Assembly: GCA_003116995.1 (NCBI GenBank)
Contig: BDSL01000115.1
Coordinates: 124,001 to 188,000, forward strand
Origin: Yamagishiella unicocca
Taxonomy: Eukaryota; Chlorophyta; Chlorophyceae; Chlamydomonadales; Volvocaceae
Length of the DNA stretch: 64,000 bases
Reading direction: 5' to 3'
Within the stretch, counting starts at the first letter, position 1. The number at the start of each line of letters is the position of its first letter. A program made the position numbers and the translations under genes. Below, piece after piece: positions 21,716 to 32,222 of the stretch. Under the pieces are notes generated by a model. It made no database searches. It was given only the letters and a program-made list of their open reading frames with translations, and was not told the origin of the DNA.

Positions 21716-23603
21716 GCATGACCAGCATGTAAAACAGGGCTCGGTGGAAGCGGTTGCAGAGCCAAAGAGAGGGGCCAGGGCACAAGAGTGTTAGGAGGTT
21801 TCAATTCGTTGGCAGATGGGTTGGCGGGTGGATGACTCAGGGCCGGTGATCCGCGGCAGAGAGGTGGGTGCTGCTCAGAGGCAGCGAGGTTGAACAGCTG
21901 ATCGTCCAGCTCGGGGCGTCGCCGCCATCCCTCCGAGCCCCAAGCAGACCATCCACACAGGTCGGAACGAGGAACAGCGATTCGCCTGCTGCTGCCTTCA
22001 AGCCCGCCGCGCGATGCCGTCTCGTATCTCCCGTATCGGAGCCGACCAGGGCAACGGCGACCCGAACACTGCTCCATCATCCGCAGGTAGGGAAGAGCGC
22101 ATCCATCCACTGGAAAGATTGGCGATTAGAGCGAGGCGGCGGAGCGAAGAGCAGGTGGTGTGGCGGTGGATTGGTAGTAGCAGGTGGCTTGGGGCGGGTG
22201 GGAGCCGCCGCTAGCAGCGACTAGAGCCGTGTCACCATCAGGTGCATTGTCGGCAGCACCGAGCTGGAGGAGATAGAGGAGTGCCATCCAGGTCCTCGCG
22301 ATGCCCCCTCGCTCCGTCCTGAAGCCAAATGACGACCTCTGCAGATAGGTCGGTAGGGCCGCCAGACAGCTCCGTCCCGGATGGCGGGCGCAACGTAGTG
22401 GGCGGTTGGGGCAGCTGCCTACACCGTGAACGCGTGCCTGCTGCCGTACGTACACGCCGCACGTGGGCGGCACGCGCCTGCCGTACGTGCAGCCGGCCGC
22501 GGCGACGGCGGGCGGTGACTGGAGGCGATGGTGGAGGTCCAGCGGCATGTCGGCTGTCAAGTAGCGACGGAGGCGGATACGGGATGGCGGTGGTGACTAC
22601 GACGTTGGTTAGCGGGTGGCGGCGGCAGCTGGTTGCTGCCGCTAGACCGGCGGTCGATGTGGAGCTCTCTTGAAACGTACGGCGGTAACCTGTGACACGC
22701 CATATATAGGAGGCAATAAAAGCGTTTATTCCATGATGAATGTTCACACCACTTGCGCTTACCCGCGTGCATGATCGAGTACTTAATAACCCCCTTGCGT
22801 ACGATGTCCACATCCTGCAGCCACCTCATCCAGCCCCTGACGACCGGACCCGCACCAACATACCTTATCACGCAAATAGATGGTCACAGATAGGCAGCAC
22901 GTTGGCGACAGGTGGGCGGCAGGTGCGATCCCAAATTCAGAGCGCAGTCGTACGTAGATCTCGTAGTCGTACGCAGGTCTCGTAGTCGTACGTAGATGAT
23001 GACGTAGGGTGGGCGGGCTCGGGCGATGCAGGGCGGGCGCGGCAAGGGCAAATGCGCGCCCCTCAGAGCTGAGGTTCCCAGGACGTGAACACGTGATGCT
23101 GCACGGGGATTTCGATCTGCCGTCCAATCCCCTCGCTCGGTTCGTCCTCGACCCTCCCAGCGCCCCCAACTCCCAGGTTTCCTCGCTGCCCCGCAGTCCC
23201 CACCTGCGATTTCTTGTGTTCCAAGGCAAGGCGGCGCCAGCCCGGCTCCAAGGCCCATGAGCTGAGTGTTCAAGCCCAGAGCCCAGTAATTAGAGACGCA
23301 TTTACGTGTCGCATATTTTGCCGCAACGCCTCTCCCCAAGTAAGATAGCCTGCATGTCGTGAAGATGGTATCCTTATTGGCCGGACTTTGCCAAGGCGCA
23401 GATCCCAGGCACATGACGTCATCATCCGCACAGCCAATGAACAAGCTGAACCAGAGGCCGATAACTACCCGTCGCAACGCGTCAGGGTTTGTGAGCCCTT
23501 ACGACCTGTGCCTTCATAGTACCAATTTGAAGCTAGGCTTCGAAAGTGTGTGTATGGCCATACGGTTTCAGTGCGCAGTTTGGCCATGAGGATGTCGCAG
23601 GGT
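21716..23603. other. Unassigned stretch between satellite and LTR element
   Basis: No supported gene. The ORFs (up to 191 codons) overlap on both strands and carry no motif I recognise. A short direct repeat of CGTAGTCGTACG-type words lies at about 22950-23000. Confidence 0.35.
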
Positions 23604-23608
23604 TTTTG

Positions 23609-23791
23609 TGTTAGGAAGAAGCTTGTCGTACTATGAATACGGCCTGTGGAGGAGATGATCCCCCAACGTTATGTCTACCGAGCAGGCACAAAGAGGACTT
23701 CCTTTTATAGTCGTTGACTATTAAGTCGTGATGTGTACATTATGTCACGCGGAGCGAAGTACGGCCATTAGGGCCTTACGCGCGCCTTACA
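23609..23791 (-). repeat. 3' LTR (183 bp)
   Basis: Matches the 5' LTR apart from about six substitutions and an 8-bp length difference near the end. A TATAAA lies on the minus strand at 23704-23709. The divergence implies insertion was not very recent. Confidence 0.93.
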
Positions 23792-23801
23792 TTCCCCCCC
23801 T
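23792..23801 (-). other. Polypurine tract
   Basis: The minus strand reads AGGGGGGGAA directly before the TG of the 3' LTR, the position of the plus-strand primer in LTR retrotransposons. Confidence 0.85.
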
Positions 23802-23802
23802 A

Positions 23803-24042
23803 GCGCGAGAAAATTAGGCGTGAGAACTTGGCCAAGGCTGGCCTGTGCTACCACTGCGGCGCTCCTTTCGGGAAGGGCCACCGCTGTCAGGAGTCTAAGC
23901 GGCAGCGCAGGGACGGTCCGAGCTAAGACCGTCCCTGCGCTGCCGCTTGGATTCCTGACAGCGGTGGCCCTTCCCGAAAGGAGCGCCGCAGTGGTAGCAC
24001 AGGCCAGCCTTGGCCAAGTTCTCACGCCTAATTTTCTCGCGC
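23803..24042. repeat. Inverted repeat with 116-bp arms and 8-nt loop
   Basis: The arms 23803-23918 and 23927-24042 are complementary with two mismatches; the loop is 23919-23926. The right arm is the zinc-knuckle end of gag; the left arm is an inverted copy of it. The gag stop codon at 23895 falls inside the left arm, so the last gag codons come from the inverted copy. An element transcript would fold into a long, nearly perfect hairpin. Confidence 0.95.
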
Positions 24043-25703
24043 TCCTTCTCGCGCTCGGAGGTTCGGCGATAAGACCGGCCGTTGCCGCCGTCTTCGCCAT
24101 TGCGGCCGTTGCCGCGGTCGCCGCCATTCCGGCCGTTGCCGCGGTCCCCGCCATTCCGGCGGCGGTCGCGGTTGCCATTGCCACGATTTGCAGCCTGCTT
24201 GGAAGGGTCGGGGGCGGTTCCTTTGAGGAGGCCGAAGCGGACGGTCTTTTTACCGATAAGTGAGCGCGATTCCTGGCCGTGGGCGTAAGTAAGCAGGGCG
24301 TCAAAGGCGGCCCAAGGGTTGCCGTTGGCATCCGAATCACACGAGCGCTGCAATTGAGCAAGCATTCCGTTTAGGAACCAGGCGCACAAGTCAACTTGGG
24401 AAATGTCGGGATCATCGCGAGTTAGTTCCCGGAAGCGCTGCGCGTAATCGCCAATGGATTCGTGAGGCTTCTGATGGTGCTCGCCAGAGTGCAAACGTTG
24501 GCGAACCTCTTGGGGCGTGCCGCGGCGACCGTCCCCGTAAAGGAGAATGAAATCCGCGCGCATGATTGCTACTGAGAGGGGCGGAGCACCTAGCACTGCG
24601 TGCCGTTCGCACAAGCCCCTGTACCATTTAGCAGCCGGACCGCCCACGTGATATCGCATGCTCTCGATGGGGTCGCAATTGTTGGCCCTCAGATATCGGA
24701 TGGTGGTGTCAAACCAAAGGTCGGGGTCCGAGATCTGGTTGCTGCTGCGCCCTAAGAAAATAGGCGGCTGTCGCAGCGCACGCGAATGAGTATTACTGGT
24801 CCCAGTGGTTATGGCTGCGTGTGCCGCAGGGGTGCCCGTGGGAGTAGCACCCGGATAAGCGCTAGTTGCGCCCGTTCCCAGACTCACGGTGTTGATAGGT
24901 GGCGCCTGCGCAGGAGCCGCCGGGGCCGCCGGTGCAGGTACTGCAGGGGCTGGCGTGGGGGCGGGTCCTGGTTGCATGAACGGCGCCGCGGCGTGCTCCG
25001 GTACGGGCAGCGCTGGCGGGACCGCAGGCGGGGTAACGGCCGCGAGTGCCGCTTGGACAGCTGCCTGGATGATGGCCTGCAGCTTGGCCTGCTCGTCCAT
25101 GGGCACGTTGGCCGGTGGCGGCGGCACTTGGGCTGGCGGCGGCGGCGGCGGCACGTTTTCGGTTGCCGGCACATCTGCGTTAGGCGGCGGGGGTCTGGGT
25201 GGGTCGATCGCCCGTGCGGTAAAAACCTGGGGCTCCCAATCGGCAATTTGCGGGGCGTTTGCCAGAGTGTGCAGGGCGTCAAAATCAGCTTGCGTTTGCT
25301 GGAGCACCTTAAGTGATGGTATCTTAGTACCTGCGTCCAGCAGCTCGCTGAAGTCCATATTTTCTATGGAGTCCAGGTCGACGGCGTCGTTGACGTCGCC
25401 GGGGAATGCGCCCGCGGCCTGTAGGCGTTGGAAGAGGATAATCCGTTTTAGGCGGAGGATAGTGGAATAATTTAATCCCGGGAGATGGTCGTGGTTCCCT
25501 TCGACCAAGCGGAGGTAGAATGTGACATCTACGTTCGCCAGGGCGGATTTTCCGGCCGAGTAGGCTAGCTCGAGTAGCAAATCAGTGCTAGGCATATCAA
25601 GGAAGGCATTGTACATGCTACGGTATGAGCGTCTTAGCGCTTTGGGCGGCGGAAGGGTCGCCATGTTGCGTACCGTCGTATCGCAGTCCATTTTGGCCGA
25701 CAT
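23895..25703 (-). CDS. gag: Gag protein of the LTR retrotransposon
   Basis: 602 residues from an ATG at 25703. Residues ~1-150 are a non-repetitive N-terminus. Residues ~155-300 are Pro/Ala-rich. Residues ~310-470 are a retrotransposon-gag domain with 'DPDLWFDTTIRYL', 'AKWYRGL', 'SIGDYAQRFRELT' and 'CAWFLNGML'. An Arg/Gly/Asn-rich basic stretch follows (about 505-555). A zinc knuckle of the CX2C...GHxC type (CYHCGAPFGKGHRC) is near residue 575; this variant is common in plant Ty3/gypsy polyproteins (family knowledge). After the knuckle the frame runs into the inverted repeat and stops where pol should begin. Gag would form the particle and bind element RNA. Confidence 0.9.
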   Translation of the reverse strand: MSAKMDCDTTVRNMATLPPPKALRRSYRSMYNAFLDMPSTDLLLELAYSAGKSALANVDVTFYLRLVEGNHDHLPGLNYSTILRLKRIILFQRLQAAGAFPGDVNDAVDLDSIENMDFSELLDAGTKIPSLKVLQQTQADFDALHTLANAPQIADWEPQVFTARAIDPPRPPPPNADVPATENVPPPPPPAQVPPPPANVPMDEQAKLQAIIQAAVQAALAAVTPPAVPPALPVPEHAAAPFMQPGPAPTPAPAVPAPAAPAAPAQAPPINTVSLGTGATSAYPGATPTGTPAAHAAITTGTSNTHSRALRQPPIFLGRSSNQISDPDLWFDTTIRYLRANNCDPIESMRYHVGGPAAKWYRGLCERHAVLGAPPLSVAIMRADFILLYGDGRRGTPQEVRQRLHSGEHHQKPHESIGDYAQRFRELTRDDPDISQVDLCAWFLNGMLAQLQRSCDSDANGNPWAAFDALLTYAHGQESRSLIGKKTVRFGLLKGTAPDPSKQAANRGNGNRDRRRNGGDRGNGRNGGDRGNGRNGEDGGNGRSYRRTSEREKEREKIRRENLAKAGLCYHCGAPFGKGHRCQESKRQRRDGLSSDRPCAAA

Positions 25704-25779
25704 TGTGGGCCGAGGAGAAATAAAATTAGCGCGTTAAGCGCCGAGCTCTTACGCGAGACCGAGAGGCCTCCAGCAATCG

Positions 25780-25797
25780 AACCTGTCTCCGATACCA
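25780..25797 (-). other. Primer-binding site, initiator tRNA-Met type
   Basis: Minus strand TGGTATCGGAGACAGGTT, starting 12 nt inside the 5' LTR. It matches the complement of the 3' end of plant-type initiator tRNA-Met apart from two bases (recalled from the family). Confidence 0.8.
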
Positions 25798-25809
25798 GTA
25801 TAATACAAC

Positions 25810-26000
25810 TGTTAGGGTCTTAGGGAGAAGCTTGTCGTACTATGAATACGGCCTGTGGAGGAGATGATCCCCCAACGTTCTGTCTACCGAGCAGGCACAA
25901 AGAGGACTTCCTTTTATAGTCGTTGACTATCGAGTCGTGATGTGTACATTATGTCACACGGAGCGAAGTACGGTCATTAGGGCCTTACGCGCGCCTTACA
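25810..26000 (-). repeat. 5' LTR (191 bp) with TATA box
   Basis: Direct repeat of 23609-23791. TATAAA on the minus strand at 25913-25918 is the likely promoter of the element. Confidence 0.92.
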
Positions 26001-26005
26001 TTTTG

Positions 26006-27689
26006 GCCGGCTCAACATGGCTCCAGAACCTCGTTGAAATACAGGGATTGCATACCCTCTCACAACGTCACAGGGACAGACCTTCTATATAGATGTAATG
26101 TAAACCATAACACAGGAAACTGGGCACGTTGCTGTTCTTTGGCAGCCTCCACATGCATCTTGGTATCTGGAAAGATAAGCGCTCCGCGGTGGCCGAGGCA
26201 GCTGCCTGCTCCTATCTTTGTAGCAACGTATGGCCGTTGGCTGCATCCAATGCTCGCCTTCCTTGCAAACCTCCCGTCGGAACGCAACGACGCGACAACA
26301 GAATTTATGAAAATGAAAGCCGTGGGTGGTGCAAACGCTGGTGAGTCGTTGTGATATAAGTTTTTCCCGTCGTTATCCGCACCGAAGCAGAGGTCGCCTT
26401 CTCCCTAACCGTGTGCTTTTGAACGAAGCAGTCGCCCTTCCACATGGCATGCTCAAGTGGTGCCTCTTGAATAATATTACGCGCAATTCAGAGAGGCACG
26501 TAATCTTGCATATTATCTGTGCGCGCGCAAAGCACCAAAGTTCACCCCTGTCTGCCCTCCGCTTTCTTCTGCAGGCGCAGCGGCTGGCCGTGGCCCTGGC
26601 GTTGCGGCAGCTGCTGGTGAGCCTGCTTGCTGCTGTGGCGTCTCCCTGGCTTGTTGGGGGCATCACTTGCACTGGGGCTAGCCTGCTGAATGGCTCGGGC
26701 CGTCTTTTTCGGCCACGCAGCTGCGGGCTGTGCGGTCGGGTTGCTTGCCACATTGTTAGTAGGGGCTTCTTGGGTGCTGTGTTGCGGAAGGGTCGTTGCA
26801 TTCCGCATCCGTGTTGGTAATCCTCTATACACTCTCCACTCCCCTGACGTCCAGGTGGTGGTGCGGGCGGCGTGGTGGCCTGTGGCTGAGCAGAGCTGGA
26901 GTGACCCCCCGTATGAGGCAGTTGATTGGTAAGCGTGCAGCGCCTGCGTCATTCAGCACACAACTGCAGGGGACATCAAGCTGTCGGGTCTGTTGACCCA
27001 GGAACACCCAGCACCGGTTGCTTAGTGCTGCCCACTGTCATGTCGCCGGAGTTTTTGACCCAGGAGCACCTTTCCTGGCGTAGCTGGTGCGGCCGGGGCC
27101 GAAGCAAGCGCACATGCCCTAGAGACATGTCCGCATCTTGGCCTCGTCAACGATCCTGGCCCCACCGCTGCTCCATGTTCGCGACCTCCGCCTCGCAGGC
27201 TGTGGCTGAGCTTCGCCGAGGCGCCCGAGATGGAGTTATCCATAACGGCCGTGCTGGGCAACCGCAAGTTGTGGGGGCTCCTCGCCATCGGCCGGGTGCG
27301 GGTGTGGGTCTGTGCCAAGGTGCGATCACCCGCAGCATCACACCTCCCTCCACCGGCACTCACGCACCACCTCAGTGGCGGGCACTGCTCCAGGGGGCGT
27401 CTCAGTGGCGGGCACTGCTCCAGGGAGCCTCGGGCGTCTCTTAAGGCATCCATGGCGCTCCGTATTCCTGTTCCTACACCACGACAGCGGGCTGACCAAG
27501 ATCTTGACCCCCAACTAGCTGCCAGCGGCTTGCTCTTTGACGTCGACCACAGCCCTGTTGATCACGGCTCCGTCACCTTGCCACACCCGAGCACCCCGTC
27601 TGGTCATCCGACTTCGGTTACACCACCCCATCACCCCACTTCAGCCCTCCCCGCCCCCATTCTTGCCCACCCTCCCCCCCCAAGTGCAG
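26006..27689. other. Unassigned stretch
   Basis: No supported gene. ORFs up to 182 codons occur on both strands without recognisable motifs. A 17-bp direct duplication (around 27378-27424, CAGTGGCGGGCACTGCTC) is present. Confidence 0.35.
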
Positions 27690-28077
27690 GTCGCCGCCGG
27701 CCTTGCTCGCCCCATGGTGTACCCCGCCTGCGTGGACGTGCGCATGGGCAAGCTGCTGCTGCCAATCGACAGCACTAAGAACGCTGTCGGGTTCTTCTTC
27801 GCCATCGACACCTTGACCCGGCACAGAGTGGGTGCCACCTCCGCCACCGCCAACACCGCCGCTGCAGGAGACGCCGCCGCCGCCGCTATTGCAGCAGCAT
27901 CCGGTGCCAAACGGTAGCCCACCTCCGAAACCCAGGTGGGCACATTACACTACGTCAGGTGTTCGACCGAAGCATTACATGTGTGAACATGCGTGCCGGC
28001 GTGCCTTGCGGGTTGCCGCTCTGCATGGGTGCGCCTCTGACGGGCGGTGCGGCGACGGGGCTTGCGGACCAGGCAGG
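27690..28077 (+). CDS. Candidate exons of an unrecognised gene
   Basis: Exon 27690-27827 follows a strong C-rich acceptor (CAAGTGCAG) and encodes 46 residues including 'VYPACVDVRMGKLLLPID' and 'AVGFFFAIDTLTRHR', ending at a GTGGGT donor in phase 0. A second acceptor (CTACGTCAG) at about 27958 opens, in the same phase, 'VFDRSITCVNMRAGVPCG', staying open past 28070. The joined residues look like ordinary protein and unlike the low-complexity DNA around. The downstream donor, gene start and end are not found. Family unknown. Confidence 0.35.
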
Positions 28078-29473
28078 GGCGGCGGAAAGGGGGGGAGTTG
28101 CAAGGCAGGGTCCTGGGCTTAGAGCAGCAGCTGCTCGCAGTGGGGCTCCCTCAGCAGCATCGTGGTGGGCGTCGTGGCCCGGTAGGGAACAGCCAGCCAC
28201 CCGGGTTCTCATCGCCTGTCCCCTGCATTGCTCTACTACGAGCAGCGTAGTGTCCGCGGTCCCTTCCAGCAGGCTGACACGCCCCTCACACCCCGCTTCG
28301 CCTTGCTTGACGTTGCAGGCCGCCCTCCTCCACGGGACTGGCGGGCGGCACCCCGCGAAGCCACCGGGCCGACCTCCCCGGCACCGCTGTCGTCTGCCTC
28401 GACCTGCAGCGCCCCGCGGGTAGGGGTATGGGCGCTGGTGGCTGCTCCTCCGTGCCGCCCTTTCCGCCGCCGCCGCCGTCTGTCTCCGGGGCCATGGTCC
28501 GGCCCCACCGCGTTCACCAGCTCCGCCCTTGTGGTGGTGGCCACCGCTGGCCTAGCCGGCGGCAGCAGCGGCAGTGTTTTTACCGAGAGCGCAGTCCACC
28601 ACGTGGTTCGCCGTACAACGTCGGTCCTTGGCAGCAGCCCGGGGGTGCCGCCCTCAATTGGACGGCATCCCGGAGGCAATCGAGGATGAGGAGGGAAGGC
28701 GGAAGACGGTTTCATACAGGACGGGAGCCTGTAGGGCTAATAGTATGGCGCCGACTACTGCGACGGTGGCGTGATGGCAACATCGATGGCAGGGCGTCAA
28801 CACGGTACGTCACGGACCGTACCGTCGGCGGCGCGTCGTCGCTATACTGGCCCGGCGGCGTGGTGGACGCCTCTTATCTGCGTTCTGGATCCTGGCAGGG
28901 CGCCGCCGGTTGGCAGCGGCGGGCAGCAGATTTTGGCGCAGCTGCCGCGGGTTGTGGCACCGGGGCACCGCGTGGCTCGTCCACTGTGTCACTGTACAGC
29001 AGCAGCGGGCAGCACAGGAGCATCACCAGCAGCAGCCGCAGCACCCACAGGCACAGGGGCAGGCAGGCGCAGTCTCACCCAGGACCATATCAGCGGCTGG
29101 CCAGCCCTACCTTCTGGCGGCGTGCTTCCTTACTCCTCGCAGCCAGGAAGCACCGCGCCCAGTGGACCATGCGGCGCCGACGGCGTGACCGTGCCCCGGC
29201 TTTACGTCGGCTCCCTGCCCCGCTGGTTCATGCGGGGTGTGCGTTTTGTTTTGTGGTGCCCGGCGGCCGTGGAGTCGGTTGGCAGTGGCTGACGTGTCAT
29301 ATTGGCTGCTGCTGGGGCAGGGTGGCGTCTGCGTCTCTTTCATGGCTTTTCCGTGCCCTTTGGCGCGCCTGCTGGGGCAGCCCCGGAGGCCACGGGCATG
29401 TGCCCCTCTCCTTGTCCTGGCTTCGCCTGGGCCTGCGGACCCTGTAACATCTGATTGTTTTCCAACTGAACAG

Positions 29474-29802
29474 GAGGTTTACAGCCGTTACAGGGACCCA
29501 AAATATGCTGGGAGTCTACCGGATTGGGCTCATGCGGCGACGTGGGGCAATGCACAGCCGCTGAAGGAGACACACGGCCCCCACGACTATTGGTCCGTGC
29601 TGAATGAAATGCAATTCCGCAAAAAACATCGTTGCGTTCCTAAGCAACTCGCCTGTCCCCTGCGGATGACTACTCTGCCATCGACTGGATCCCAGAGCAG
29701 TGCCCAGAGCGCTTCACTGAAGCCCTACGTCATCACAAGATTGCCAAAAACAAGTGCGCACAGCACCATGCGGCGGCCGTGACCAGCATCCCCCGCCGAT
29801 AA
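29474..29802 (+). pseudogene. Frameshifted 3' exon of an unrecognised gene
   Basis: After a good acceptor (TTTTCCAACTGAACAG) the first frame gives 'EVYSRYRDPKYAGSLPDW' and 'HDYWSVLNEMQFRKKHR'. From about 29650 the protein-like sequence continues in another frame ('DDYSAIDWIPEQCPERF' to 'AAAVTSIPRR') and ends at TAA 29800-29802. A stop (TAA) in the second frame just upstream of the switch rules out simple continuation, so an indel or an unseen short intron lies near 29640-29660. It may be the end of the gene suggested at 27.7 kb. Family unknown. Confidence 0.45.
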
Positions 29803-31139
29803 CCAGACAGGTACCAGGCACTTCCCAGCGCAGCAAATACAGTGGCACGACGTATGTGGAGGCATCGCGTGCCGTCGCCCAGGGCTTGCCAAAGGCAATC
29901 CCTTGTCCCCATGTCGTACACCGCCTGCGCACTTCCCCATCAGTGCACCTCAACACCCCTGCCAAAACGGCCGCCATCGAGGCGGCTCCTAACCCCCCAA
30001 TGAAGTGTCCCTTCGAGTGTAGCTCCGGCCCTAATCGACATCACAGCACCAACCGACCTCGTACCACCCCCGTGGCTCGTGCCCCGGGTCCGTATGTCAT
30101 CCAAAAAATCACCGGTACACCGAAGCAAGCAGTGCATGCCTTTCCACATCATCCATCTCATTCCCCAAAGGTCTGGCACAAATGCATTTTACGCGCACGC
30201 GAGTTTCTCGGTCAATACAACATCTCGATCAAATGCCCTACCGCTCCGCTTCCGCGACCCAGCCAACCGCTAACTGTCGTTCATCCCATGCCGCTCACTC
30301 ACACCGTTACTTGCTCATACAGTCGACACGAGCCCGCGCACTCCGACGTCCCGAACACGCCAGCAACAAGCGAAGCCCCCTTCCCGGGGCGAGCACCAGC
30401 ACTGCGCCCCGCAGCAACGCCCCTCCTGCAGATCCCGAACACCCACAAAGCGGATCTGCCCGGGCGCCCCTGCACCCCCCAAGATAAAATTGGCACGACA
30501 TATGGCTGAGCACACTGGCCCGCCCGCTCGATCCCCTCCCCCGCCGTGTGTCCCTCCTGCGTCTCTCCTCCCTTCGCAAGTAAAGCTCGCGACTAACCTG
30601 CAGCTCCCGCGTGAGCCCTTACGTCGCTACCGCACCCACGTATGGCAACCTAGGTAGAAAAAAAGGCCAGATGTACGGCCGTAAGAGTTGCATTGCCGTA
30701 CATAAATAACATACACATACCCCCGTGCGCACATGTAGTCCTAGAGGCCCCCGGTTGCCATTGGCCGCTCGCTCGGTGGACATGGCACATGCGCGCTCCG
30801 GAGTCTCGCTGTCAGTATCGGCAGTAGTAGTTCGTGGCTGCACGTAACGTGACACCAAACACTGACACGCCGGTCCCCATGCACACGCCTCGCAAACAAT
30901 GTGTTAAATGTGCTGCAGCTGCAGCTGAACCACCGAGCTGTCCCCGCGCTGTTAGGCGAGCGCCGCGGCCCCCACGGCGGGCGGCCATACCCCCAACTCT
31001 CCGCGGCACGGCACGTTCCGCTGCAGACACGCATGAGACAGGCAGCTGCATTCGCACTCAAGAGGCTCGGATCCAGAGTTGAATCCCCCTCTAATACCCA
31101 TCTGCACGCTCTACCTGCTCGTCGCCAACGCAACACATG
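29803..31139. other. Unassigned stretch
   Basis: No supported gene. The sequence is less GC-rich than its surroundings between 30100 and 30900. Minus-strand ORFs here run into the minisatellites at 31.1-31.9 kb and look like the 3' side of the giant gene. Confidence 0.35.
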
Positions 31140-31545
31140 ACCTAGACTACCACCACCGCCGCCACTGCGCCGCCGCCGCCACTGCGCCACCGCCACCACT
31201 GCCGCCACCGCCACCACTGCGCCACCGCCACCACTGCCGCCACCGCCACCACGGCCGCCACCGCCACCACTGCCGCCACCGCCACCACTGCCGCCACCGC
31301 CACCACTGCCGCCACCGCCACCACTGCCGCCACCGCCACCACTGCCGCCACCGCCACCACTGCCGCCACCGCCGCCACTGCGCCACCGCCACCACTGCCG
31401 CCACCGCCGCCACTGCGCCACCGCCACCACTGCCGCCACCGCCACCACTGCGCCACCGCCACCACTGCCGCCACCGCCACCACTGCCGCCACCGCCACCA
31501 CTGCCGCCGCCGCCACCACTGCCGCCACCGCCGTCAGGGCAGTAG
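31140..31545. repeat. 18-bp Gly/Ser-type minisatellite
   Basis: Units of ccaccgccaccactgccg with occasional 17-bp units (ccactgcgcc junctions), about 22 copies. The minus strand reads as Gly-Ser-Gly or Val-Ala-Val blocks depending on frame. The mixed lengths shift the frame repeatedly, so it is most likely untranslated or intergenic. Confidence 0.9.
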
Positions 31546-31569
31546 GCGCAGCACGCAGGCGGTGATAAT

Positions 31570-31905
31570 GACGCCCTGACTGGTTGCTGTCGGGGCCCTG
31601 ATTGGGTGCTGTCGGGGCCCTGATTGGGTGCTGTGGGGGCCCTGATTGGTTGCTGCCGGGGCCCTGATTGGTTGCTGTGGGGGCCCTGATTGGTTGCTGT
31701 CGGGGCCCTGATTGGTTGCTGTCGGGGCCCTGATTGGTTGCTGTGGGGGCCCTGATTGGGTGCTGTCGGGTCCCTGATTGGGTGCTGTCGGGGGCCCTGA
31801 TTGGGTGCTGTGGGGGCCCTGATTGGGTGCTGTCGGGGCCCTGATTGGTTGCTGTGGGGGCCCTGATTGGGTGCTGTGGGGGCCCTGATTGGGTGCTGTG
31901 GGGCC
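31570..31905. repeat. 22-bp minisatellite, ~15 copies
   Basis: Core GGGGCCCTGATTGG followed by G/T-TGCTGT; most units are 22 bp, a few 21 or 23. Seven codons plus one base per unit makes the minus-strand ORF rotate through its three frames. Probably not coding. Confidence 0.93.
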
Positions 31906-32047
31906 GCCCGGAGGCGGCGGAGGCAGCGGGTGCGTACTCGCGCGGCTGATGAGGCAGCGGCGCCACTAGGTGTGGCGGCACCACTAGAAGGCCGTCGCCG
32001 CCACGTACACAACCATGGGTGGGGGGTGGGGGAGGTCCGCCTGGGCG

Positions 32048-32109
32048 CAGGCGCCGGGTCTGATCGACTAGCACGAGGCAGGCGCCGGGTCTGATCGACT
32101 AGCACGAGG
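32048..32109. repeat. 31-bp direct duplication
   Basis: Two adjacent copies of a 31-bp segment beginning GGCGCCGGGTCTGATCGAC, just downstream of the giant gene in minus sense. Confidence 0.9.
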
Positions 32110-32222
32110 CAGATTGGCGGCAGGCGCTGGCGCCACCCCGCGCGACGCGCTGCTGCTACTGTCGTCAGGAAAATCAGTAGGCCACATACGCACGCACGCA
32201 AGCCCCCCGCCGGCGCTTATGC

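Larger units (their letters stand above)
23609..26000 (-). mobile_element. Non-autonomous Ty3/gypsy-type LTR retrotransposon
   Basis: A 2392-bp element on the minus strand with every terminal hallmark. The 5-bp target duplication TTTTG lies at 23604-23608 and 26001-26005. The direct LTRs begin TGTAAGG and end CCTAACA in element sense. It has a primer-binding site, a polypurine tract against the 3' LTR, and a gag ORF with a CCHC-type knuckle. No protease, reverse transcriptase, RNase H or integrase is present: the space between gag and the PPT holds only an inverted copy of the gag 3' end. It must depend on a partner element for reverse transcription (inference). Confidence 0.93.

Noticed and set aside
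18818..22110. Six overlapping ORFs of roughly 680-970 codons on both strands
   Set aside because: They arise from one 17-bp repeat lacking stops in any phase; openness follows from the period and gives no evidence of translation.
28428..29447. 339-codon plus-strand ORF
   Set aside because: Arg/Ser/Gly-rich composition typical of a wrong frame in GC-rich DNA; no domain, and competing ORFs in both other frames.
30741..32201. Minus-strand ORF of 486 codons downstream of the giant gene
   Set aside because: It runs through 22-bp and mixed 17/18-bp repeats that rotate the frame, has no ATG in good context, and starts just past the giant gene's stop; more likely 3' UTR or intergenic.
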